This document shows positions 33,742 to 41,387 of a stretch of 44,460 nucleotides of DNA, piece after piece. A model generated the notes under the pieces. It was not told where the DNA came from, ran no database searches, and was given only the letters and a program-made list of their open reading frames with translations. Position numbers and translations under genes: made by a program. Position 1 is the stretch's first letter; each line of letters starts with the position of its first letter. Origin of the DNA: Rhizobiales bacterium UBA3584 (GTDB lineage Bacteria; Pseudomonadota; Alphaproteobacteria; Rhizobiales; Devosiaceae); the NCBI GenBank assembly GCA_002375765.1, contig DFMV01000084.1:1-44460 (forward strand). The letters run 5' to 3'.

Positions 33742-34674
33742 ATGGCCATTGCGGCACTCTCCGGTTTCCTGGTCGCCGCCGCCCTCTCAACCCCTGCCCT
33801 CGCCACTGACTATCCGCTCGAAATCGAAAATTGCGGCACGACCGTTACCTTCGATGCGCCGCCCGAAAGGGTCGTCACCATCAAGTCGACCGCCACCGAA
33901 CTGCTTCTGGCTTTGGGCCTTGGCGACAGGATCGTCGGCGTCGGCTTTCAGGACGGTCCGGTGCCCGAAGAATGGGCGCCCGATACGCCATTGACCGTCC
34001 TTGCCGATCGCGTTCCCTCCCAGGAAGTGGTCCTCGAAGCCGAGCCCGATTTTGTCTATGGCGGCTGGGAATCGAGCTTTGCCGCCGATGGGGCAGGGAC
34101 ACGCGACAGCCTGCATGCGCTGGGCGTTGCCACCTATGTCGCGCCGACCGCCTGCCGCTCGGAAGGCACGCTGGAAAAGCTCTCGTTTGAAGACGTGTTC
34201 GACCAGATCGTCGAAATGGGCTTAATTTTCGATGTCGAGGATCGCGCCGCCCAACTGGTGGCCGAACAGCGTACCATGCTCGAAGAGGTCAAGCCCACCT
34301 CAAACCTGACCGGCGTCTGGTATTCCTCGGCCACTTCAACGCCCTATGTGGGGGCCGGTCTCGGCGGCCCGCAGATGACCATGGAGGCACTGGGCATTGC
34401 CAATATCTTTGCCGATGTGGCCGACACGTGGACCTCGGCAAGCTGGGAAGCCATCGTCGATCAGGACCCGGACGTGATGATCCTCGTCGATGCGGCGTGG
34501 AATTCGGTCGCCCAGAAAATCACGCTGCTCAACGACAATCCGGCGACGGCAAATATGAGCGCCGTTCAAAACGAGCGCTACATCATCATCCCGTTCCCTG
34601 CCGCCGAACCGGGCATCCGCTCCATCCCCGCCACCGCCGATCTGGCCCGGCAACTCCAGGAGCTCGATCTCTAG
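33742..34674 (+). CDS. ABC transporter substrate-binding protein, proposed F420-0 importer
   Basis: The 310-residue periplasmic protein has a signal peptide (MAIAALSGFLVAAALSTPAL, cleavage after ALA) and a helical-backbone binding fold (BtuF/FepB-like). ENCGTTVTFDAPPERVVTIK, TELLLALGLGDRIVGVGFQD, WYSSATSTPYVGAGLGGPQM and DTWTSASWEAIVDQDPDVM resemble the actinobacterial proteins proposed to bind F420-0 (TIGR03868-type). The frame is open 64 codons upstream, but that part translates repeat copy B. The ATG at 33742, with GGGAG nine bases ahead, starts a proper signal peptide. It lies downstream of cofE. Iron-siderophore or cobalamin binding is the alternative; context favours F420-0. Confidence 0.85.
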   Translation: MAIAALSGFLVAAALSTPALATDYPLEIENCGTTVTFDAPPERVVTIKSTATELLLALGLGDRIVGVGFQDGPVPEEWAPDTPLTVLADRVPSQEVVLEAEPDFVYGGWESSFAADGAGTRDSLHALGVATYVAPTACRSEGTLEKLSFEDVFDQIVEMGLIFDVEDRAAQLVAEQRTMLEEVKPTSNLTGVWYSSATSTPYVGAGLGGPQMTMEALGIANIFADVADTWTSASWEAIVDQDPDVMILVDAAWNSVAQKITLLNDNPATANMSAVQNERYIIIPFPAAEPGIRSIPATADLARQLQELDL

Positions 34675-34676
34675 CC

Positions 34677-35735
34677 ATGGTCGCCGCCCCGCTCGGCCTG
34701 TCCGCCCTGACGCCCGCCGCATTGCGGCGGCTGAAGTTTCAGGCCGGGCTGGCGGGGCTGGCGCTGGCGCTCGGGGTGTCTCTCATCGTCGCGGTGACTA
34801 TCGGCCCTGCCGATATTTCTCCTGGCGAGGTCTGGGCGGTGATCGCCCACAAGCTCGGCCTTCTTGCCGACAACCCGGTCTCGCGCCTGCGCGAGGGGAT
34901 CGTCTGGGAATTGCGGCTGCCGCGCGTTCTGGCCGCTGCCGCCGTGGGGGCCGGGCTGGCCATTTGCGGCGCGGTGATGCAGGCGCTGACCCGCAATCCG
35001 CTGGCCGATCCCTATCTTTTGGGCCTGTCCTCGGGCGCTTCGGTGGGTGCTGTCTCCATGATGCTGATCGGCGCGACGCTGCTGTTGCCGGTCGGGGCGT
35101 TCATTGGCGCACTGATTGCCATGGGCCTGACGCTGGGGCTGGCCCGCTCGCTCGGCGCCATCACCGCGTCGCGCGCCATTCTGGCCGGGCTGGCCGTTTC
35201 CGCGCTCGCCTCGGCGCTCACCTCGTTTCTGATCTTCTGGACGGCGACCGGGGATTCCTACCGCGAAATTCTTTCCTGGCTGATGGGCTCGCTGGCCGGC
35301 GCGCGCTGGTCCGATACCGGGCTGGCGCTTGTGGCGCTCGCCGCGGTCGGCGCTCCGCTCATTGCCTCGGGCCGTATCCTTGACGGCTTCGTCTTCGGCG
35401 ATACGGCCGCCCGCGCTCTGGGCATCGATGTGGAAAAAACCCGTTGGATCATGCTCGGCGGCACGGCGCTGCTGACCGGCGTTCTTGTCGCGATTTCGGG
35501 CGCCATCGGCTTTGTGGGACTGATCCTGCCCCATGCGGTGCGGCTGGTCGCCGGCGGACGCCATCGCCATCTGCTCCCGCTCGCGGCTTTGGCCGGGGCC
35601 GTTTTCATGGTGTGGACCGATACGGCGGCCCGCACCCTGTTCGACCCGCGTGAGCTGCCCGTCGGCATCGTCACTGCCATGATCGGCGCTCCGGCCTTTT
35701 TCCTCATCCTGTTGCGCAACAGGCGAGCCACATGA
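34677..35735 (+). CDS. FecCD-type ABC permease, proposed F420-0 importer
   Basis: The 352-residue membrane protein of the BtuC/FecCD family has about ten helices. AGLAICGAVMQALTRNPLADPYLLGLSSGASVGA is the family signature region, and GAIGFVGLILPHAVRL lies near the end. The N-terminus LTPAALRRLKFQAGLAGLAL resembles that of the actinobacterial F420-0 permeases (TIGR03869-type). The ATG at 34677 is two bases after the binding-protein stop; upstream in-frame sequence overlaps that gene and is rejected. Its stop overlaps the ATPase start. Length is normal. Specificity is inferred from the operon. Confidence 0.88.
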   Translation: MVAAPLGLSALTPAALRRLKFQAGLAGLALALGVSLIVAVTIGPADISPGEVWAVIAHKLGLLADNPVSRLREGIVWELRLPRVLAAAAVGAGLAICGAVMQALTRNPLADPYLLGLSSGASVGAVSMMLIGATLLLPVGAFIGALIAMGLTLGLARSLGAITASRAILAGLAVSALASALTSFLIFWTATGDSYREILSWLMGSLAGARWSDTGLALVALAAVGAPLIASGRILDGFVFGDTAARALGIDVEKTRWIMLGGTALLTGVLVAISGAIGFVGLILPHAVRLVAGGRHRHLLPLAALAGAVFMVWTDTAARTLFDPRELPVGIVTAMIGAPAFFLILLRNRRAT

Positions 35736-36529
35736 GCCTTTCCATCCAAAGCGCCAGTCTCACCCTCGAGGGCAAGACCATCCTCGATGATGTATCCTTT
35801 GCCATCCAGCCGGGCCGTCTCAACGCGCTGATCGGCCCCAATGGCGCCGGGAAATCCTCGCTGCTGCGGGTGATCCTCGGCTTCGAGCCGGGGGCGCGCG
35901 CCCATATCGACTTCGAGGGTGCCGATTTTCACGCCCTGCCGCGCCGGGAGCGCGCCCGCGTCGCCGCGCTGGTCGAACAGAGCGCCGCGACCGAGCAGCC
36001 CATCGACGTCCATGACGTGGTGATGCTGGGTCGCCTGCCGCATCAGGGCCTGTGGGCTGCCGACAGCGAGACCGGTGACGAGGAGATCGCCGCCCGCGCC
36101 ATGGCCCGGGCCGGGGTCACCGAATTCGCAGCCCGGCGCTTTCCCACTCTTTCAGGGGGAGAGCAACAGCGGGTGCATATTGCGCGCGCCCTGGCCCAAT
36201 CCCCGCGCCTGCTGCTGCTCGACGAACCCACCAACCATCTCGACCTTTCGGCCCAGATCGCCGTCATGGAAATCCTGCGCGCGCTCGCGGGCGAAGGGCT
36301 GACCATTCTCGTCACCATGCACGATCTCAACCTGACCGCCGCCTGGTTCGACCATGTCGTGGCGCTCGATCGGGGCAGGGTGGTGGCACAAGGGGCACCC
36401 GAAACGGTCATCGACGCCGCATTTCTGGCGCGCGTCTATGGCGTTGCGGCAACAATTGTGCATAACCCTCGCTCGGGCCGCCCGATGATCGCCTATGGGC
36501 CGGATCATTTCACCGAAGCGAGGAAATGA
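35732..36529 (+). CDS. ABC transporter ATP-binding protein, proposed F420-0 importer
   Basis: The 265-residue FepC/BtuD-type ATPase has Walker A GPNGAGKSS, a Q-loop at ALVEQS, signature LSGGEQQRVHIARALAQ, Walker B LLLLDEPTNHLD and the H-loop TMHDLNLT. Its ATG overlaps the permease stop by four bases. It completes the binding protein-permease-ATPase trio. In Actinobacteria this trio occurs as a cassette with cofE and F420-dependent enzymes, the basis for the F420-0 proposal. Taken alone it would be annotated as an iron-complex or cobalamin ATPase. Confidence 0.88.
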   Translation: MSLSIQSASLTLEGKTILDDVSFAIQPGRLNALIGPNGAGKSSLLRVILGFEPGARAHIDFEGADFHALPRRERARVAALVEQSAATEQPIDVHDVVMLGRLPHQGLWAADSETGDEEIAARAMARAGVTEFAARRFPTLSGGEQQRVHIARALAQSPRLLLLDEPTNHLDLSAQIAVMEILRALAGEGLTILVTMHDLNLTAAWFDHVVALDRGRVVAQGAPETVIDAAFLARVYGVAATIVHNPRSGRPMIAYGPDHFTEARK

Positions 36530-36549
36530 TCTGCAGCTTTGGCTTTGCC

Positions 36550-36594
36550 CGCTTGCCAGCCGGATAAGTGGCGCCCACTTATCCTGAAAGCCTC
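36550..36594 (-). repeat. Nested-hairpin intergenic repeat, copy 3
   Basis: A perfect 10-bp stem (GGATAAGTGG/CCACTTATCC, 36562-36584) with a 3-base loop, inverted relative to copies 1 and 2. On the minus strand its left flank GCTTTCA matches copy 2. Compared with copy 2, both sides of the stem change together, keeping pairing. It follows the ATPase gene and may end the cassette transcript. Confidence 0.7.
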
Positions 36595-36620
36595 CGACAA
36601 ATTCCGCTTGCGCGGCGATC

Positions 36621-36644
36621 AAAAATTTGATCGTCTGGTCAAAA
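36621..36644 (+). promoter_or_regulatory. Shared operator upstream of second F420-type oxidoreductase
   Basis: An inverted repeat TTTGATC-N4-GGTCAAA (36626-36643) lies 50 bases before the start codon. The 24-bp stretch matches 31635-31658 at the outer eight bases on each side and at 18 positions overall. An adjoining GATCAAA/TTTGATC pair (36617-36632) gives a third half-site. Confidence 0.6.
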
Positions 36645-36693
36645 TATTGCTCCGCGGCAAACGGAGCGAACGGTTCAAGAGGGCAGGAACATC

Positions 36694-37695
36694 ATGGAAT
36701 TCGGAATAACCTTCAAGGGTTTTGTCGATCACGACAGGGCACGCTATCTGATCCAGGCCGCCGAATATGCCGGGTTCACCTATTGCTGGTTCTATGATTC
36801 CCACATTCTCTGGCGCGATCCGTACCCGGCCATGGCCATGGGCATGGAATGGACCAGACACATGCGGTTCGGGCCGCTGGTCACCAATCCCGACGTGCGC
36901 GACTGGTCGGTGGCGGCATCGCTGTTCGGCTCGCTCGCCAAGCAGAGCGGCGGGCGCTTCGATCTGGCCGTCGGCCGGGGGGATTCCTCGCGCCGTGTCA
37001 TGGGCCACAAGCCCGCGACATTGAAGCGCGTGGCCGAGTTCATTGCCAAGACCCGCGCCATGGTGCGCGGCGAGGAGGTGATGTATGGCGATGTGCCCAA
37101 TCCGGTGCAGTTTCCCTGGGCGGTGGGCCACGACATGCCGAGCTGGATTGCCGCCTATGGTCCGCTGGCGCTGAAAACCGCTGGGGAAAGCGCCGATGGC
37201 GTCGTGCTCCAGATTGCCGAGCCGGGCCTGTGCAAATGGTTCACCGACCAGTGCATCGCAGCGGGCAAGGCCGCCGGGCGCGATATGTCGGCCTATCGGT
37301 CAATGGCCGCCGCGCCGGCCTATTTCGGGGACAAGAAGAAGGCCATCGAAGCCACAAAATGGTTCCCGGCCATGGTGGGCAATCACGTGGCCGATATCGT
37401 CGAGAAATACGGGGCGGATTCCGACAAGGTGCCCGCCAGTTTGACCTCATACATCGAAGCGCGGCGCGGCTATGACTATTCCAAGCACGGCCAGTCCGAT
37501 AACCCGTACCTCGATTTCATCACCGACGACATCGTTGAAAGCTTCTGCGTGCTCGGCGAGCCCGAGGATCACATCGCAAAAATCCGCGATCTGGAAGCGG
37601 CGGGCGTCACCCAGTTCAACATCTATCTCGACAGTGGCGAGGAAGAAGACATCATCGCCCGCTATGGCCGCGAGATCATTCCGGCGTTCCGCTAG
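36694..37695 (+). CDS. Luciferase-like F420-type oxidoreductase (CPS_4260-like family)
   Basis: The 333-residue TIM-barrel protein starts MEFGITFKGFVDHDRARYLI and has FDLAVGRGDSSRRVMGHKPAT and YGPLALKTAGESADGVVLQ. These are features of the F420-associated branch of the luciferase-like family known from the Colwellia CPS_4260 group. The ATG at 36694 has an AGGGCAGGA ribosome site. It is separated from the importer by 164 bp carrying a hairpin repeat and an operator shared with the cassette's first gene, so it is probably co-regulated as a second F420 user. FMN use cannot be excluded from sequence. The substrate is unknown. Confidence 0.85.
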   Translation: MEFGITFKGFVDHDRARYLIQAAEYAGFTYCWFYDSHILWRDPYPAMAMGMEWTRHMRFGPLVTNPDVRDWSVAASLFGSLAKQSGGRFDLAVGRGDSSRRVMGHKPATLKRVAEFIAKTRAMVRGEEVMYGDVPNPVQFPWAVGHDMPSWIAAYGPLALKTAGESADGVVLQIAEPGLCKWFTDQCIAAGKAAGRDMSAYRSMAAAPAYFGDKKKAIEATKWFPAMVGNHVADIVEKYGADSDKVPASLTSYIEARRGYDYSKHGQSDNPYLDFITDDIVESFCVLGEPEDHIAKIRDLEAAGVTQFNIYLDSGEEEDIIARYGREIIPAFR

Positions 37696-37743
37696 GATGC
37701 AAAAGGCCTCAGCGAGTTCCTTCCCCGCCTCCAAACCAACACC

Positions 37744-37841
37744 GTCACCCCGGCCTTGAGCCGGGGTCCAGTACCCCCAACGCTTGAGACGGAGCCGCCA
37801 CGCTGCCGGCTACTGGATCCCGGGTCTCCGCCCGGGATGAC
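37744..37841. repeat. Paired palindromic repeat (REP-like), copy C
   Basis: The 98-bp element is bounded by GTCAC and ATGAC. The arms are CCCCGGC-TTGA-GCCGGGG and TCCCGGG-N6-CCCGGGA, with the internal CCAGTA and GCTGCCGGCTACTGGA shared with copy B. It lies in the 205-bp gap between the convergent oxidoreductase and ArgE-type genes and may end both transcripts. Confidence 0.8.
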
Positions 37842-37900
37842 TGCAGAGTGCAAATGCACCGCGCCCGTCGTCATCTCCCCGCGAAAAATCCTCACCCAAC

Positions 37901-39079
37901 CTATTGATGCTTTTCCAGCCCCTCGATCATGTCCAGACACGCTGAAAGCTGGTCGAGTTCGACGAATTCGTCGGGCTTGTGCGCCTGTTCGATCGAACCC
38001 GGCCCGCAGATGACCGTATCGATGCCCATTTCCTGAAACAGGCCCGCCTCGGTTGAAAAGGCCACGCATTCGGCGGGGTCCTCATTGCCGGTCAGCGCGC
38101 GCACCAGCGCGACGGCTTCCGATTTGGTCATCGGTTCGAGCCCGGCCACTTCCCCGATGGTTTCGGTGATGACCGCCGCGTCGGGATGGATGTCCACCAT
38201 TTTCGGCAGCAGCACATCCTCGACAAAGCCGGTGATCTGCTCGTGTGTGAAGGCGAAATCGCCCGAATTGACGTGCCGCAACTCCCATTCGACCGAGCAT
38301 TGGCCGGGAATGATGTTGCGCGCGATGCCACCGGCCATTTTCCCGATCTGGATCGTCGACCAGGGCGGATCGAACCGGCTGCCCTCCGGCGCGCGCGATT
38401 TCAGCGCCCCGCCGATTTCGAGCAGCTTGGTGACGTACTGCACCGCATATTCGACGGCATTGACCCCCCGGTCGGGCATCGAGCCATGGCCCTCGAGCCC
38501 GGTGAAGTGGGTGGTGTATTCGCAGCACCCCTTGTTGCCCTCGACGATCTTCATCATGGTCGGTTCGCCCACGATGCACAGCGAAGGCTTGCGGCCGGTC
38601 GTCTTGAGCTCGTTGAGCATCACATGCGCGCCAAGACACCCCACCTCTTCGTCATAGGTGAAGGCCAGATGGATGGGGCGTTTGATCCCGATTTCCTGGA
38701 AATAGGGCGCGAAAGCCAGCGTGCAGGCGATGAACCCCTTCATGTCGCACGCCCCGCGCCCGTAGATTTTCCGGTTGCGCAGCGTGGCCGTGAAGGGGTC
38801 CGAACTCCAGTCCTGCCCTTCCACCGGCACCACGTCGGTATGCCCCGACAGAACGATCCCGCCGTCGGCCTCGGGCGGGCCGAGCGTTGCGAAAAGGTTG
38901 GCCTTGTTGCCCGTCTCGTTCAGCGTCAGATAGGTGCGCGTGCCGATCTGGTCGAGCCGGTGGTTGATATAGGCGATCATCTCGAGATTGCTGTCCGCCG
39001 ACACCGACTCAAAGCCGATCAGGTCCGCGAGGATTTCGAGCGTTTCACCGAGCAGTCTATGGGCCAAATCAAACTCCAC
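37901..39079 (-). CDS. M20-family deacetylase (acetylornithine deacetylase-like) of the ectoine cluster
   Basis: The 392-residue di-zinc amidohydrolase is of the ArgE type. All metal-site motifs are present: SGHTDVVP, YGRGACDMKGF, TYDEEVGCLGA, GEPTM and SIEQAHKPDEF. It follows the ectoine hydrolase gene after 61 bp. In known ectoine pathways the next step is deacetylation of N-acetyl-2,4-diaminobutyrate by EutE/DoeB of a different (aspartoacylase-like) family. That gene is not seen here, so this enzyme may take its place, since the substrate resembles N-acetylornithine (inference). The GTG at 39079 lacks a ribosome site; a TTG at 39067 preceded by GGAG is an equally good start. A plain ArgE role in arginine synthesis is the alternative. 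Confidence 0.9.
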   Translation of the reverse strand: MEFDLAHRLLGETLEILADLIGFESVSADSNLEMIAYINHRLDQIGTRTYLTLNETGNKANLFATLGPPEADGGIVLSGHTDVVPVEGQDWSSDPFTATLRNRKIYGRGACDMKGFIACTLAFAPYFQEIGIKRPIHLAFTYDEEVGCLGAHVMLNELKTTGRKPSLCIVGEPTMMKIVEGNKGCCEYTTHFTGLEGHGSMPDRGVNAVEYAVQYVTKLLEIGGALKSRAPEGSRFDPPWSTIQIGKMAGGIARNIIPGQCSVEWELRHVNSGDFAFTHEQITGFVEDVLLPKMVDIHPDAAVITETIGEVAGLEPMTKSEAVALVRALTGNEDPAECVAFSTEAGLFQEMGIDTVICGPGSIEQAHKPDEFVELDQLSACLDMIEGLEKHQ

Positions 39080-39140
39080 AATATTTGGTTAGGGCCGCGC
39101 CCCTCTGGGGAGAGGGTCGGGGCGAGGGGCCTTGCCCCTT

Positions 39141-40325
39141 CTAGTTCTTCACAAACATCTCGCGCGGCACATTGGCCAGGCACTCCGGCCCGCCCTCGTC
39201 GGTGATGCGCATGGTTTCGGTGATCTCCAGCCCCCATTCGGGCGTCCAGATGGCTGGCATGAAATGGAACACCATGTTGGCGCGCAGAATCGAAGGGTCG
39301 CCCGGACGGATGCTCATTGTGTGTTCGCCCCAATCGGGGGGATAGGACAGCCCGACCGAATAGCCGGTGCGCGAGGTCTTCTCGACGCCGTATTTCTTGA
39401 GCACGCCGAAAAACGCATCGGCGATTTCCCCACACGTATAGCCCGGCTTGGCTACCGCCATGCCCGCCTCCATGCCTTCGAGGACGGCTTCCTGCGCCCT
39501 GAGCATGTCCTTGGGCGGCTTGCCCAGATAGCCGGTGCGTGAAATCGGGCAGTGATAGCGTTTGTAGCACCCGGCGATCTCAAAGAACGTGCCTTCGCCC
39601 TTGACCATCTCGCGGTCGTCCCAGGTCAGATGCGCCGCCGCCGCATCGCGCCCCGAGGGGGTAAGCGGAACGATTGCCGAATAGTCTCCGCCATAGCCAT
39701 CGGCGCCGACCAGGGAGGCGTGGTAGATTTCGGCGACCAGTTCGTTCTTGCGCAGACCGGGCCGCGTCACCTCGCGGATACGTGCATGCATCGCTTCAAC
39801 GATCCGTGCAGCGCGGCGCATATATTCGATCTCGGCTTCCGATTTGACAGAACGCTGCCAGGTGACGACCGAAGTGGCATCGGCCACTGCCACATAAGGA
39901 ATTTCGGCGCGCAGCGTTTCAAGGCACCCGGCGGTGAAATAGTAATTGTCCATCTCGACGCCGATGCGGCGCTGGTCCCAGCCCTTGTCCTTGAGCACAC
40001 CGCACAGATGCACATAGGCGTGCTTGTCGGGGTTCTGCACGAAATCATCGGGATAGAAATAGATCGATTCCGTTGCCAGCCATGTGGTCTTTTCAGCTCC
40101 CACCGCATCCATGGGGCGCCCCCACCACAAGGGCTCGTCGGTGAGTGAAACGATCACCGCCTGATGCACGTAAAAGCTCCATCCGTCATAGCCGGTCAGC
40201 CAGTGCATGTTGGAGGGATTGGTGACGATCAGAACGTCGATGCCCTGCGTCTGCATCGACCGGCGGACGGCCTCGAGGCGCTCGTAATATTCGGGCAGGG
40301 TAAAGGGCAGGCGGGTATTGGGCAT
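39141..40325 (-). CDS. eutD: Ectoine hydrolase EutD/DoeA (M24 peptidase-like)
   Basis: The 394-residue protein of the creatinase/Xaa-Pro peptidase fold opens the ectoine ring to N-acetyl-2,4-diaminobutyrate. MHWLTGYDGWSFYVHQAVIV and VEMDNYYFTAG are typical of EutD/DoeA. The M24 metal ligands are largely lost: the DxG...SDxTRT region reads EIAGCYKRYHCPISRT, and the usual EPG reads MPA. That points to a metal-independent, creatinase-like mechanism. ATG at 40325 has AAGG five bases ahead. It follows eutC across an intrinsic terminator, so its expression may be uncoupled from eutBC. A GC-rich inverted-repeat stretch separates it from the deacetylase gene. Confidence 0.92.
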   Translation of the reverse strand: MPNTRLPFTLPEYYERLEAVRRSMQTQGIDVLIVTNPSNMHWLTGYDGWSFYVHQAVIVSLTDEPLWWGRPMDAVGAEKTTWLATESIYFYPDDFVQNPDKHAYVHLCGVLKDKGWDQRRIGVEMDNYYFTAGCLETLRAEIPYVAVADATSVVTWQRSVKSEAEIEYMRRAARIVEAMHARIREVTRPGLRKNELVAEIYHASLVGADGYGGDYSAIVPLTPSGRDAAAAHLTWDDREMVKGEGTFFEIAGCYKRYHCPISRTGYLGKPPKDMLRAQEAVLEGMEAGMAVAKPGYTCGEIADAFFGVLKKYGVEKTSRTGYSVGLSYPPDWGEHTMSIRPGDPSILRANMVFHFMPAIWTPEWGLEITETMRITDEGGPECLANVPREMFVKN

Positions 40326-40342
40326 TTTGCCTTGGCGCTCCA

Positions 40343-40366
40343 GAAAAAGACCTGACGATCAGGTCT
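40343..40366 (-). terminator. Intrinsic terminator overlapping the eutC stop codon
   Basis: A perfect 8-bp stem AGACCTGA/TCAGGTCT (40348-40366) with a 3-base loop runs directly into a T-rich tract (40347-40343) on the minus strand. The eutC stop codon lies inside the stem. The ectoine hydrolase gene is downstream on the same strand, so read-through or a separate promoter is needed. Confidence 0.75.
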
Positions 40367-41351
40367 GAAAGAGTGTGCCCGCGCCGCTGGCAAGCGCGCG
40401 GGTTCGGGCCAGGGTGGCAATCGCCGTATCCTGAACCCCGGTGCCGGTGAGATCGGCGAAGGTGATTTGCGTTTGAGATGTCCGGCCCGGCACTGTCCCG
40501 GCGATCACTGCGCCCAGTTCGGCAAAATTGTCCCCTTCGCCCACCAGTCCCGCTTTGATGGCGTGGTGCAATTCGCCCAGAAGCCGGGTCTGGCTCAACC
40601 GGTCGGCGACATAGAGATCGGCTTTTTTGACCAGCGCGGGATCGATCTCGTTCTTGTGCTCGGCGTCCGACCCCATGGCGGTTACATGCTGGCCGGGTTC
40701 GATCCAGTCGGCCAGAACCAGCGGTTCGGTGGCCGGGGTGGTGGTGACCACGATGTCGGCACCGCGCACCGCCGTCTCGGGGCTGCTGGCCACCAATGCG
40801 GCGATCTTCAGTTTCAGCGAAGCGTGCCGCGCCAGATCCTCGGCCTTGCCCCGGTCGCGCGCCCAGATGACGGCCTTCTTGATCGGGCGCACCAGCGCCA
40901 GCGCTTCGAGCTGCAGTTTCGCCTGCATGCCGGCCCCGATGATTGCGGCACTTTCCGAATTTTCACGCGAAAGATGCCGTGCCGCCACCGCGCCCGCCGC
41001 CGCCGTGCGCACATCGGTCAGGTACCCGTTGTCGAGCAGCAGCGCTTCGAGCAGCCCCGTTTTTGCCGACAAGACCACCATAAGCCCGTTTGTCGAAGCC
41101 AGCCCGATCTTGGGATTGTCAAAAAACCCCGGGCTCATCTTGATGGCAAAACTGTCCAGCCCCGGCACATAGGCGGTCTTGACGTCCACCTCGCCATTGG
41201 CCTCGGCAATGTCGAGCCGAAGGATCGGCGGCATCGCCACCTTGCCTCCGGCCAAGGTGCGGAAAGCGTCCTCGACGCATTGAACGGCCTCGGGATCGAG
41301 CGGCACGAGCTTTTTCAGGTCGGCTTCGGTGAGGATCTGCACATCAGCCAT
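40359..41351 (-). CDS. eutC: Ectoine utilization protein EutC (ornithine cyclodeaminase family)
   Basis: The 330-residue protein of the ornithine cyclodeaminase/mu-crystallin family has the NAD(P)-binding motif IIGAGMQAKLQLEAL and the substrate-side GLDSFAIKMSPGF and YLTDVRTAAAGAVAA stretches. In ectoine clusters the gene is called eutC and accompanies eutB; both are thought to convert hydroxylated intermediates so that hydroxyectoine can enter the ectoine route. ATG at 41351 has GGAGG seven bases upstream, better than the GTG just before it. It lies downstream of eutB across a 180-bp gap filled by a perfect inverted repeat. Confidence 0.9.
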   Translation of the reverse strand: MADVQILTEADLKKLVPLDPEAVQCVEDAFRTLAGGKVAMPPILRLDIAEANGEVDVKTAYVPGLDSFAIKMSPGFFDNPKIGLASTNGLMVVLSAKTGLLEALLLDNGYLTDVRTAAAGAVAARHLSRENSESAAIIGAGMQAKLQLEALALVRPIKKAVIWARDRGKAEDLARHASLKLKIAALVASSPETAVRGADIVVTTTPATEPLVLADWIEPGQHVTAMGSDAEHKNEIDPALVKKADLYVADRLSQTRLLGELHHAIKAGLVGEGDNFAELGAVIAGTVPGRTSQTQITFADLTGTGVQDTAIATLARTRALASGAGTLFQT

Positions 41352-41387
41352 CACACGGCCTCCTGAGATTGGGGCGCGGCTTCAAGA

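Noticed and set aside
33742..36529. Annotation of the ABC trio as an iron-siderophore or cobalamin importer
   Set aside because: The family fold allows it, but placement between cofE and F420-type enzymes and the ENCGTTVTFDAPPERVVTIK-type binding-protein sequence fit the proposed F420-0 cassette better. Kept as the stated alternative.
39085..39130. GC-rich inverted-repeat stretch between eutD and the ArgE-type gene
   Set aside because: It resembles common genomic palindromic repeats, but no second copy is in the window and its stem boundaries are ambiguous, so it is not listed separately.
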